Shown: positions 44,181 to 53,952 of the stretch, piece by piece
Position numbering within the stretch: the stretch's first letter is position 1
How the letters are laid out: each line of letters begins with the position of its first letter
Source: Planktothrix sp. FACHB-1365
GTDB taxonomy: Bacteria; Cyanobacteriota; Cyanobacteriia; Cyanobacteriales; Microcoleaceae
Assembly: GCF_014697575.1 (NCBI RefSeq)
Contig: NZ_JACJSC010000018.1
Span: 1-64,000 of the forward strand
Direction: 5' to 3'
DNA length: 64,000 nucleotides
The notes under the pieces: generated by a model
Databases searched by the model: none
What the model was told of the DNA's origin: nothing
The model's input: the letters and a program-made list of their open reading frames with translations, nothing else
Position numbers and translations under genes: made by a program

Positions 44181-46118
44181 ATGACTACTTTTAATTATCC
44201 AGAAAATACCACATCCAATCCAGAACAGCAGCTTGCAGGCGATAGACTTTTGACAGATGCTGAACGGCATAAAATATTACACGAGTGGAATAACACCACA
44301 ACCGAGTATCCCCGCGATAAATGTATCCACCAGCTATTTGAGGAACAGGTAGAACGGACACCAGACGCTGTGGCGGTGGTGTTTGAAGGCGAGCAACTGA
44401 CGTATCGAGAATTGAACGCAAGGGCAAACCAACTGGCACATTACCTGCAAGCGTTGGGCGTTGGGCCAGAAGTTTTGGTAGGAATTTGTGTAGAACGGTC
44501 GTTTGAGATGATAGTGGGACTGTTGGGTGTCCTCAAAGCTGGTGGTGCTTATGTCCCTCTCGATCCTGCTTATCCCTTGGAACGGCTGGGCTTCATACTG
44601 GAAGATTCTTCTGTACCAGTGCTGCTCACTCAGTCGAAGCTAGTCGAGGAACTTCCCTCACATTCTGCGCGTGTTGTCTACTTTGACAAAGATTGGGAAG
44701 AAATTGCTTTTCATAGTCAGGAGAACCTTAGCAGCAGCGTAACGCCTGATAACCTAGCTTATGTTATCTACACATCAGGGTCTACTGGAAAACCCAAAGG
44801 TGTCTTATTGGCACACAGAGGACTTTGCAACTTAGCGACAGCACAGATTCAGCTATTCGATGTACAGCCAGACAGTCGCATTCTTCAGTTCGCCTCTTTT
44901 AGCTTTGATGCCTCTGTGTGGGAGATTGTCATGGCTTTAGTACCGGGAGCGACGCTAGTGTTGGCTTTGCAGGACTCCTTACTACCAGGACGGGCTTTGT
45001 TCGAGCTACTGCGCGAGCAAAAGATTACTCATGCTAACTTGGTGCCATCTGCGCTTGCGACACTCCCTGATGAGGAGTTGCCAGCTTTACAGAATATTGT
45101 CGTAGGGGGAGAGTCGTGTCTTCCTTCTTTGGTCAAGCGATGGGCAGATGGACGGCGTTTCTTCAATCTCTACGGCCCAACTGAATCCACTGTCTGCGCT
45201 ACCATTGCACAATGCACAAAAGGCATGGGAGTGCTACCCATCGGTCGTCCGATCGCTAACACCAAAATTTATATTCTAGACACGGAAAACCAACCCGTAT
45301 CTGTTGGAGTGCCAGGAGAACTCCATATCGGTGGTATAGGATTAGCACGAGGCTACCTTAACCATCCCGATTTAACCGAGCAAAAGTTCATTCCTAATCC
45401 CTTTAGCAATGAATCGGGTTCTCGACTCTACAAAACTGGCGACTTAGCTCGTTATCTTCCAGATGGTAACATCGAATTTCTTGGTCGCATTGACAACCAA
45501 GTAAAAATTCGCGGCTTCCGTATCGAACTGGGCGAGGTTGAGGCAGCGATCGCGCAACATCCAGCTATCAGAGAAACTGTAGTTATAGTCAGAGAAAACG
45601 CTACAAACGACAAGCAATTAGTCGCCTATATTGCCCCATATCAGCAGCCAGCACCCGAAATCAGTGACTTGCGCCATTTCCTTAAACAACAATTACCTGA
45701 TTACATGATACCGAGTGCTTTTGTGGTGCTGGAAGCTCTACCCCTGACACCTAATGGTAAAGTAGACCGCAAATCATTGCCACTACCAGATATCAATAGT
45801 TTAATTCAAAAAGCAGATTTTGTAGCTCCTGAGACTCCTACAGAAAAATTGGTAGCATCCATTTGGGTTAAGGTCTTGGGAGTAGAAAAAGTGGGAATAA
45901 ATGATAACTTCTTTGAATTAGGAGGGCATTCTTTACTAGCCACTCAACTAATCGCACAAGTGAAGGAGAATTTTTTGGTCGAGGTTCCATTATCTAAATT
46001 TTTTGAAGCTCCAACTGTAGCCTGCCTTTCCAGCTACATTGAAGCAATTTCTTGGGCCAAAGAAAGTATAGAAACTAGCAATATCACCATCAATAACGTA
46101 GAGGAAGTGGAATTTTAA
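44181..46118 (+). CDS. NRPS loading module (adenylation-thiolation)
   Basis: 645 residues. A short linker, then an adenylation domain (about 35-545) with A3 YTSGSTGKPKGV, A5 FNLYGPTEST, A7 YKTGDLARYLPDG, A8 GRIDNQVKIRGFRIELGE and A10 NGKVDRKSL. A thiolation domain with DNFFELGGHSLLATQ (phosphopantetheine Ser) lies near 580. No condensation domain is present, so this is an initiation module. Hand alignment to GrsA gives the pocket D-A-W-N-V-G-L-V-C-(K), which I cannot assign; a large hydrophobic or aromatic residue, for instance homophenylalanine, is plausible. The stop overlaps the next start by one base (TAATG), so the two synthetases are co-expressed. Confidence 0.9.
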   Translation: MTTFNYPENTTSNPEQQLAGDRLLTDAERHKILHEWNNTTTEYPRDKCIHQLFEEQVERTPDAVAVVFEGEQLTYRELNARANQLAHYLQALGVGPEVLVGICVERSFEMIVGLLGVLKAGGAYVPLDPAYPLERLGFILEDSSVPVLLTQSKLVEELPSHSARVVYFDKDWEEIAFHSQENLSSSVTPDNLAYVIYTSGSTGKPKGVLLAHRGLCNLATAQIQLFDVQPDSRILQFASFSFDASVWEIVMALVPGATLVLALQDSLLPGRALFELLREQKITHANLVPSALATLPDEELPALQNIVVGGESCLPSLVKRWADGRRFFNLYGPTESTVCATIAQCTKGMGVLPIGRPIANTKIYILDTENQPVSVGVPGELHIGGIGLARGYLNHPDLTEQKFIPNPFSNESGSRLYKTGDLARYLPDGNIEFLGRIDNQVKIRGFRIELGEVEAAIAQHPAIRETVVIVRENATNDKQLVAYIAPYQQPAPEISDLRHFLKQQLPDYMIPSAFVVLEALPLTPNGKVDRKSLPLPDINSLIQKADFVAPETPTEKLVASIWVKVLGVEKVGINDNFFELGGHSLLATQLIAQVKENFLVEVPLSKFFEAPTVACLSSYIEAISWAKESIETSNITINNVEEVEF

Positions 46119-49100
46119 TGAATACGATTGAGTTTGTTAATCACCTCCGAAAGTTAAATATTAAGCTGTTTCTGGAAGGTGATCGCCTGCGCTGCAAGGC
46201 TCCTGAAGGGATTCTTACCCCTGCTCTCAAGTCAGAAATTAGCGATCGCAAAGCTGAGATTATCTCGTTTTTGCAACAAGCCAATCTTCAAACTAATACC
46301 ACTGCGATCGCTCCCATATCCAGAGCAGAAAACAATACCTTTCCTCTTTCCTTTACTCAAGAAGGACTTTGGTTCCTCTACGAATTACAGCCTAACAGCC
46401 CCTTCTATAACATTCCTCTGAACTTGCATTTTAGCGGTCAACTCAATATTGCCACATTGGAATCGAGCTTGCAATTACTGATCGATCGCCATGAAATCTT
46501 ACGCGCTAACTTTATTATCATAGATGGAAAACCTGCTCAAGTCATAAATAAGAGCAAAGATTTTTCTTTACCAGTCGTTGATTTACGTTCTTTGTCAGCT
46601 AGCAAACGAGATTTGGAGTATCATAAATTAAATTCTATTGCAGCCAGCTATGTATTTAATCTGACCGAAGAACCTTTATTATGGGTAAAATTAGTTCAGC
46701 TTACCCCAACAGAAAATGTTTTATTGCTAACAATTCATCACATTATATTTGATGGGTGGTCTGTTAATATTTTCCTTCAGGAATTAACGACAATTTACTC
46801 AGCTTTGGCTGAACGAAGTCAACCCAATCTGCCCCAAATAAATCTTCAGTATGTAGATTTTGCTGTGTGGCAACAGCAATGGTTACAGGGAGAAGTTCTA
46901 GAATCTCAACTCGCTTACTGGCTGCAAAAGCTAGCTCTAATGCCAGAGTTGTTAGAATTGCCAACAGCTCGTCCCCGACCAGCAGTTCAATCCTTTCGCG
47001 GAAAAACCCAAGTTTTCACTATTGAGCCAGACATTAGTGAAGCACTCGTAAATTTGAGTCAGCAACAAGGAGTGACGCTTTTTATGTTGCTCCTCACAGC
47101 ATTTAAAGTATTACTCTATCGCTACACCAATCAACCCGATATTGTAGTTGGTTCGACTGTGGCGAACCGCCAGAATCCTCAACTACAAGGAATACTCGGA
47201 TTTTTTGTGAATACTTTAGTGCTACGCACAGATTTATCAGATAATCCTACCTTTCTGGAGTTATTACAACAAGTTAAAAAAGTTGTCTTAGAAGCTTACG
47301 ATCGTCAAGAATTACCATTTGATAAGTTAGTCGAAGCATTACGCCCAGAGCGAAATTTAAGCTATTCACCTTTATTGCAAATAGATTTTTCTTTAGAACA
47401 TGAGGCGACTTCTGCTATTAACATCAAAGATTTAACAATTACCACATCTAATCCTGAAACCAATCATACAGCTAAATTTGATTTAAGCTTATCGTTGCAG
47501 AAAACCGAGCGAGGATTAACAGGAGGATTTGAATATAGTACAGACCTATTTGATGCCACCACCATTGCCAGAATGATAGAGCATTGGCAAACGTTGTTGG
47601 CTGGTATTGTAGCCAATCCAGAACAAAAGCTATCAGATTTACCTATTTTGACGACGATTGAAAAACACAGATTATTAGTAGAGTGGAATCAAAACCAACA
47701 AGACTATCCGAAGAATCTATGTATTCATCAATTATTTGAAGCACAAGTAGAACAAACACCAGATGCCGTAGCAGTAATTTTTAAAGACGAACAGCTAACC
47801 TACCGAGAACTAAACACCAAGGCTAACCAGTTAGCACACCATTTACAAGCACTGGGGGTAAAACCAGAAACACTGGTAGGCATCTGCGTCGAACGTTCCT
47901 TTGAAATGATCGTAGGACTGTTAGGCATTCTCAAAGCGGGTGGTGCTTATGTACCCATAGACCCTGCTTATCCATCTGAGCGAATTGCATATATGCTTGA
48001 TGATTCGCAATTATCAGTTTTATTAACTCAACAAAAACTGGTTGCCTTGTTACCAGAGCATCAAGCACGGGTAGTCTGCTTAGATTCTGATTGGGAAGAA
48101 ATCTCTAATTTATGTGAATTTGCGCCTCAAAGTGATGTGACACCGGAAAACTTAGCTTATGTAATCTATACCTCCGGTTCAACTGGGAAACCAAAGGGAG
48201 TAACTATCCAACATCAGTCTTTGGTGAATTATATCCATGCCGTCAGTATTGAATATGAGATAAAAAAAGGCGATCGCATTTTGCAGTTTGCCTCGATTAG
48301 TTTTGATGCTAGTGCTGAAGAAATCTACCCCTGCTTGACTTCAGGTGCAACGCTTGTCTTACGAACCGATTCTATGTTGGATTCAGCTAGTGTGTTTTTG
48401 AAAAAGTGCAGCACTTGGAACTTAACCATCCTGAGTCTACCAACAGCCTACTGGCACGAACTAACAACAAGATTAAGCCAGGAAAACCTGGTATTTCCCC
48501 CATCATTACGCTTGGTCATCATTGGTGGAGAAAAAGCTCTGTTAGAACGATTAAAAACCTGGCAGGAGTGTGTAGGGCAACAAGTACGTCTGGTAAACAC
48601 TTATGGCCCTACAGAGGCTACTGTCGTAGCAACAATCTACGACTTATCAAAAACAGACCCCACATTGACACATTTGCCAATTGGTCGTCCAATTTGTAAT
48701 GTGCAGACATATATTTTAGATCGCTATCTCCAACCTGTTCCTGTAGGCGTTCCTGGGGAATTGCACATTGGTGGTGTGGGGCTAGCGCGAGGCTACCTCA
48801 ACCGTCCCGATTTAACTAATGAAAAATTTATCCCTAACCCGTTTAGTAATGACCCAAACTCTCGCCTCTACAAAACTGGAGATTTAGCCCGTTATTTACC
48901 AGATGGTAACATTGAGTTTTTAGGTCGGGTTGACAATCAGGTTAAGATACGCGGTTTCCGGATCGAATTAGGCGAAATTGAAGCCGCATTAGCCCAACAT
49001 CCAGCTATAGGAGAAACAGCAGTCATTGCCAATGAAAATATCACAGGCAACCAACAATTAGTTGCTTATTTCGTTCCCAAAGCCGAAGTCAAACCAAGCA

Positions 49101-52100
49101 TTAACGATCTGCGACATTTCCTCAAACACCAACTTCCCGATTACATGATTCCCAGTGTTTTTGTCACACTGGAACACTTACCTCTAACCCCAAATGGGAA
49201 AATTGACCATCGTGCTTTACCAGTCCCAGAAATTCGACCGGAACTAGAATTAACTTTTGTTGCACCGCGCACTCCCCTAGAAGAAATATTAGCCAATCTT
49301 TGGGCAGAGGTACTGGGACTTAAACAAATAGGCATTTATGATAACTTCTTTAGCTTGGGAGGGCATTCCTTATTAGCAACTCAAATAGTCTCTAAAATTA
49401 GTACAAATTTAGGGATAGAAATCCCCTTACGTCATCTCTTTGAATTTCCCACGATTGCGGAACTAGCAGAAGAAATTGAAGTCTTATTAGGGAGCGAACA
49501 ATCTGCACAAAGGATACCCATTTTACCCATTCAGAGGACAACGGAAATTCCCTTATCCTTTGCCCAAGCTAGACTGTGGTTCCTTGACCAATTACAACCA
49601 GAAAGTGCCTTCTACAACATCCCACATATTTTCCGGTTGCACGGTCAACTCAATATCAAGATTTTAGAGAATAGCCTCAACGAAATTATTCGCCGTCACG
49701 AAGCGTTACGAACAAACTTTACTACAAACGATGGAAACCCTGTTCAAATTATTCGCCCCTATCTTCACTTGGAATTGCTGATTCTCAATGTATTAGACCT
49801 ATCTGATGAAGCTAGAGAAAGTGAAGCACAAAGATTAGTGAATCAGTTCGCCAATCAACCGTTCAACCTTCAGAACGAACCTTTAATCAGAAGCTATTTA
49901 CTGCAATTAGGTGAACAAGACTATATCTTTTTATTAGTCTTACACCATATTGTAGCTGATGGCTGGTCAATGGAAATACTCGAACGAGAATTAAGCACAA
50001 TCTACACAGCATTGTGTAATCATCAAGCTCCAGCCTTACCAGAATTACCGATACAATATGCTGACTTCAGTGTTTGGCAACGGGACTGGTTAGCAGGTGA
50101 AATCTTCCAAAGACAGCTTAACTATTGGCAACAACAACTCCAAGGGATTCCTTCTTTATTAGAATTACCCACAGACCGACCTAGACCAGCAATTCAAACT
50201 TACCGAGGCGCACATCAATCTTTTCAACTTTCTACCGAATTAAGCGAAGCCATCATTTCACTTTCTAAGCGAATGAGTGTTACCCCATTTATGTTGCTTT
50301 TAGCAGCATTTCAAACCTTGCTATATCGTTATACAGGTCAAGATGATATTGTAGTGGGTACACCGATCGCTAATCGTCATTATCGGGACATAGAGGGTTT
50401 GATTGGCTTTTTCGTCAATACTTTAGCTCTGAGAGCTAATAATTTATCCTTAAATCCCAGTTTTGAAGATTTACTGAGTCAAGTCAGGGAAGTGACATTG
50501 GGAGCTTATGCTCATCAAGATATGCCCTTTGAGGAGTTAGTAGAAGCATTGCAACCCGAACGTTCTTTAAGTTATTCACCTATATTCCAGGTAATGTTTG
50601 GAGTTGAAAATGAGTCGATATTTAATTTTTCATTGCCCGAATTAAAGGTCAGTCCAATCACAGCAGAAACTAGATCTGCTAAGTTTGATTTAGATTTATC
50701 GATCCAAAATACTCCTAAAGGTTGGATAGGGATATGGGAATATAATACTGACTTGTTTGATGGGACAACTATCGCTCGAATGACGGAGCATTTTCAAACT
50801 TTATTAGCAGGAATTGTTACTAATCCAAAAACGTTAATTTCCGAATTACCTCTATTGACAGCAACCCAACAGCATCAGTTGTTGGTAAAGTGGAATTATA
50901 CTCAAAAAGATTATCCCTTCGAGAAGTGCATACATCGGTTATTTCAGGAACAAGTCAAATTAACTCCTGATGCTGTCGCAGTTGTTATCGAAGGAGAACA
51001 ACTAACCTATCGAGAATTGAATGCCAGAGCCAATCAATTAGCACATTACTTGCAAACTTTTGGAGTCAAAGCTGAAGTTTTAGTAGGGATTTGCATAGAA
51101 CGTTCCCTTGAGATGGTAGTAGGACTTTTAGGCATCCTCAAAGCAGGTGGTGCTTATGTTCCCATAGACCCTGCGTACCCATCTGAACGAAAGGCTTTCA
51201 TACTAGAAGACACCTCTGTGCCAGTGGTGCTTACCCAGTTCCGGTTTGTTGAGTCTCTTCCTCAACATCAGGCACGAGTTGTTTGCCTGGACTGTGATTG
51301 GGAAGAAATTTCTCAATACAGCGAGGAAAACCCTATCAACAAGGTAACGCCCGATAATCTAGTCTACGTTATCTACACTTCAGGGTCTACAGGGCAGCCA
51401 AAAGGAGTTTTGATTGAGCATCAAGCATTAGTCAACCACAGCGTCTCTATTGCCAAGCACTATGATTTGCAGGTAACAGATAGGGTTCTACAGTTTGCTT
51501 CCATTAGCTTTGATGTAGCAGCCGAAGAGTTATTCCCAACTTGGATTAGTGGGGGTACTGTCGTTCTCCGACCTGGTTCAACTCCTCCAACTATTGCAGA
51601 GTTTCAAGAATTAATAAACCGGGAAAAGCTGACTGTTCTTAACCTACCTGCCTCTTACTGGCAGGAATGGGTATCTGTTCTGGAAAATTCAGAGATTCAA
51701 TTACCTTCTTCGTTGCGATTAGTTGTAGTTGGTAACGAAAAAGTTTTACCAGACAAATTGATAAATTGGCAGAAAATAGTCGGGAATCGCATCCGTTGGA
51801 TCAATGCTTATGGATTGACTGAAACTACAATTACATCTACAATTTACGAACCTGATATCTGGAAAGAGAAAAACTCGGCTGATATTAAGACTGTACCAAT
51901 AGGTCGTCCTATTTCTAACACGCAAATATATGTGCTAGACGCTCATCTACAGCCTGTTCCTATTGGCGTTCCAGGTGAGTTGCATATCGGTGGTGCTGGT
52001 TTGGCACGGGGATACCTCAACCGCCCTAATTTAACAGCCGAAAAATTTATCTCTAACCCCTTTAGTTCAAATTCAAAAGCCCGTCTTTACAAAACTGGCG

Positions 52101-53950
52101 ACAAAGTTCGCTATTTACCAGATGGTAACATCGAATATCTCGGTCGCCTTGACAATCAAGTAAAAATTCGAGGCTTCCGCATCGAACTTGGAGAGATTGA
52201 GACAGTGCTGAATTCTCACCCCGCAGTACAAGAAGCGGTAGTCATACAGCGGGAGGATATACCCGAGCAAAAACGCCTCGTTGCTTACCTGGTAGCCAAA
52301 CAACGAAACAAAGACTCAGGAAATTTATCCGTTCAAAACATACGCGCTTTCATCTCAAGTTATTTACCCGACTACATGATTCCTAGCGCCTTCGTCACCA
52401 TACCAGCTTTGCCATTAACACCTAATGGTAAAGTAGATCGTCGCCAGCTACCAGTACCTACAGAAAATCCGAGCGGGATGATAGAGCTTAAGAGCGCTCC
52501 TTCTAGTCCTACGGAAATTCTGGTATCCCAGATTTGGGCAGAATTACTTGGTTTAAAGCAAGTAGGAGTTAACAATAACTTCTTTGAACTTGGTGGAAAT
52601 TCTTTATTAGTTATTCGGTTGCTGTCTCAGTTACATCAAGTCTGTGGTGTAGATATACCAATACATCGCTTGTTTGAATTTCCGACTGTGGCTGGTATTG
52701 CCCAACTTATTGACAAGATTCGCCTGGTAGGAACAATAGATAATCTAGCAGAAAATATTCTCGATTTAAGTGCTGAAGCCGTTCTGGAAGAGGAAATTCG
52801 ACCTCAATCGCTAACTTTTAATGAGGTGAGCGAACCCAAATGTATTTTCCTAACCGATGCAATAGGATTCGTGGGAAGTTATTTACTCTATGAATTACTT
52901 CAGCAGACGACGGCTGATATATATTGTTTGGTCAATGCCTCTAATTCGGATGAAGCCAAAAACAGGTTGCAAACTCAACTTGAATTTTACTCTCTTTGGC
53001 AGTCAAGCTTCAGTTCGAGAATTCTTCCTGTGATTGGAAATTTATCTCAACCCCTTTTAGGCATTACCACTGCGGAATTTGAAAATTTAGCTAATCAGAT
53101 TGATGTCATCTATCACAGTGGAGAATGCAATAATGTTATCTATCCCTATGCAGCATTAAAAGCAGTTAATGTTACGGCAACTCAAGAAGTTCTCAGGTTA
53201 GCTAGCCAAATCAAAATCAAGCCCGTACATTTTATTTCTACTCTTGGCGTATTTTATTCACCTCACTATTTTCAACGTCAGCTAATTGCTGAATCAGACC
53301 CTCTCGATTGTAGCCAAGGCTTGACTAGCGGCTATGGTCAAAGCAAATGGGTAGCAGAAAAACTAATGATGATGGCTCGTGAAAGAGGACTTCCTGTGTG
53401 TATATATAGGCTAGGTCGTTTCGCTGGACACAGCCAAACAGGTGCCGTCGCTACAGATGATTGGCTGTTTAGGATGATTAAAGGGTGTATCCAACTTGGT
53501 ATGTTCCCTGAGTCAGAAATGATGATAGAAATGATTCCTATAGACTATGCAAGCAAAGCTATTGTTTGCATATCACAAGCAAAATCATCGTTGGAAAAGG
53601 CTTTTCATATCACCAATCATCATCAGATATCTTGGGAATATCTAACTAACTGGATTCAAAAATTTGGTTATCCCGTTCGACAAGTTTCATTTGAAAAGTG
53701 GCACGAAGAACTCATTTCCCATCTAAATTATTTCCCTGAAAATGCTCTTCATTCTCTATTAACCATATTTTCTAAAGAATCAGATTCTCAAAAAATTGAA
53801 TTTAAATTTGACAACCAAAATACCTTAAAAGCTTTGTCTGGAACTGAAATTTGTTGCCCGCCCCTGAATGCAGAGTTACTCAATATCTATTTTTCTTATT
53901 TCCTGAAAATAGGGTTTTTGAGTACGCCAGAGCCAACTACCCTTGTATAA
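46118..53950 (+). CDS. NRPS: docking-C-A-T-C-A-T-thioester reductase
   Basis: 2610 residues. A TubC-like docking domain (1-55, FVNHLRKLNIKLFLEGDRLR); C1 with HHIIFDG; A1 near 535-1030 (YTSGSTGKPKGV, NTYGPTEAT); T1 LGGHSLL near 1076; C2 near 1131-1590 with HHIVADG; A2 near 1600-2110 (YTSGSTGQPKGV, NAYGLTETT); T2 LGGNSLL near 2154; reductase near 2241-2600. No epimerase, methylase or thioesterase. Pockets by hand alignment: A1 D-A-E-S-I-G-T-V-V, close to known Lys-type codes; A2 D-V-E-N-V-G-A-I-T. Glu at the third position fits basic residues. The reductase keeps YGQSK (YxxxK), but its NADPH loop reads TDAIGFVG instead of TGATGFxG. Release as peptide aldehyde or alcohol is expected. Confidence 0.92.
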   Translation: MNTIEFVNHLRKLNIKLFLEGDRLRCKAPEGILTPALKSEISDRKAEIISFLQQANLQTNTTAIAPISRAENNTFPLSFTQEGLWFLYELQPNSPFYNIPLNLHFSGQLNIATLESSLQLLIDRHEILRANFIIIDGKPAQVINKSKDFSLPVVDLRSLSASKRDLEYHKLNSIAASYVFNLTEEPLLWVKLVQLTPTENVLLLTIHHIIFDGWSVNIFLQELTTIYSALAERSQPNLPQINLQYVDFAVWQQQWLQGEVLESQLAYWLQKLALMPELLELPTARPRPAVQSFRGKTQVFTIEPDISEALVNLSQQQGVTLFMLLLTAFKVLLYRYTNQPDIVVGSTVANRQNPQLQGILGFFVNTLVLRTDLSDNPTFLELLQQVKKVVLEAYDRQELPFDKLVEALRPERNLSYSPLLQIDFSLEHEATSAINIKDLTITTSNPETNHTAKFDLSLSLQKTERGLTGGFEYSTDLFDATTIARMIEHWQTLLAGIVANPEQKLSDLPILTTIEKHRLLVEWNQNQQDYPKNLCIHQLFEAQVEQTPDAVAVIFKDEQLTYRELNTKANQLAHHLQALGVKPETLVGICVERSFEMIVGLLGILKAGGAYVPIDPAYPSERIAYMLDDSQLSVLLTQQKLVALLPEHQARVVCLDSDWEEISNLCEFAPQSDVTPENLAYVIYTSGSTGKPKGVTIQHQSLVNYIHAVSIEYEIKKGDRILQFASISFDASAEEIYPCLTSGATLVLRTDSMLDSASVFLKKCSTWNLTILSLPTAYWHELTTRLSQENLVFPPSLRLVIIGGEKALLERLKTWQECVGQQVRLVNTYGPTEATVVATIYDLSKTDPTLTHLPIGRPICNVQTYILDRYLQPVPVGVPGELHIGGVGLARGYLNRPDLTNEKFIPNPFSNDPNSRLYKTGDLARYLPDGNIEFLGRVDNQVKIRGFRIELGEIEAALAQHPAIGETAVIANENITGNQQLVAYFVPKAEVKPSINDLRHFLKHQLPDYMIPSVFVTLEHLPLTPNGKIDHRALPVPEIRPELELTFVAPRTPLEEILANLWAEVLGLKQIGIYDNFFSLGGHSLLATQIVSKISTNLGIEIPLRHLFEFPTIAELAEEIEVLLGSEQSAQRIPILPIQRTTEIPLSFAQARLWFLDQLQPESAFYNIPHIFRLHGQLNIKILENSLNEIIRRHEALRTNFTTNDGNPVQIIRPYLHLELLILNVLDLSDEARESEAQRLVNQFANQPFNLQNEPLIRSYLLQLGEQDYIFLLVLHHIVADGWSMEILERELSTIYTALCNHQAPALPELPIQYADFSVWQRDWLAGEIFQRQLNYWQQQLQGIPSLLELPTDRPRPAIQTYRGAHQSFQLSTELSEAIISLSKRMSVTPFMLLLAAFQTLLYRYTGQDDIVVGTPIANRHYRDIEGLIGFFVNTLALRANNLSLNPSFEDLLSQVREVTLGAYAHQDMPFEELVEALQPERSLSYSPIFQVMFGVENESIFNFSLPELKVSPITAETRSAKFDLDLSIQNTPKGWIGIWEYNTDLFDGTTIARMTEHFQTLLAGIVTNPKTLISELPLLTATQQHQLLVKWNYTQKDYPFEKCIHRLFQEQVKLTPDAVAVVIEGEQLTYRELNARANQLAHYLQTFGVKAEVLVGICIERSLEMVVGLLGILKAGGAYVPIDPAYPSERKAFILEDTSVPVVLTQFRFVESLPQHQARVVCLDCDWEEISQYSEENPINKVTPDNLVYVIYTSGSTGQPKGVLIEHQALVNHSVSIAKHYDLQVTDRVLQFASISFDVAAEELFPTWISGGTVVLRPGSTPPTIAEFQELINREKLTVLNLPASYWQEWVSVLENSEIQLPSSLRLVVVGNEKVLPDKLINWQKIVGNRIRWINAYGLTETTITSTIYEPDIWKEKNSADIKTVPIGRPISNTQIYVLDAHLQPVPIGVPGELHIGGAGLARGYLNRPNLTAEKFISNPFSSNSKARLYKTGDKVRYLPDGNIEYLGRLDNQVKIRGFRIELGEIETVLNSHPAVQEAVVIQREDIPEQKRLVAYLVAKQRNKDSGNLSVQNIRAFISSYLPDYMIPSAFVTIPALPLTPNGKVDRRQLPVPTENPSGMIELKSAPSSPTEILVSQIWAELLGLKQVGVNNNFFELGGNSLLVIRLLSQLHQVCGVDIPIHRLFEFPTVAGIAQLIDKIRLVGTIDNLAENILDLSAEAVLEEEIRPQSLTFNEVSEPKCIFLTDAIGFVGSYLLYELLQQTTADIYCLVNASNSDEAKNRLQTQLEFYSLWQSSFSSRILPVIGNLSQPLLGITTAEFENLANQIDVIYHSGECNNVIYPYAALKAVNVTATQEVLRLASQIKIKPVHFISTLGVFYSPHYFQRQLIAESDPLDCSQGLTSGYGQSKWVAEKLMMMARERGLPVCIYRLGRFAGHSQTGAVATDDWLFRMIKGCIQLGMFPESEMMIEMIPIDYASKAIVCISQAKSSLEKAFHITNHHQISWEYLTNWIQKFGYPVRQVSFEKWHEELISHLNYFPENALHSLLTIFSKESDSQKIEFKFDNQNTLKALSGTEICCPPLNAELLNIYFSYFLKIGFLSTPEPTTLV

Positions 53951-53952
53951 TC

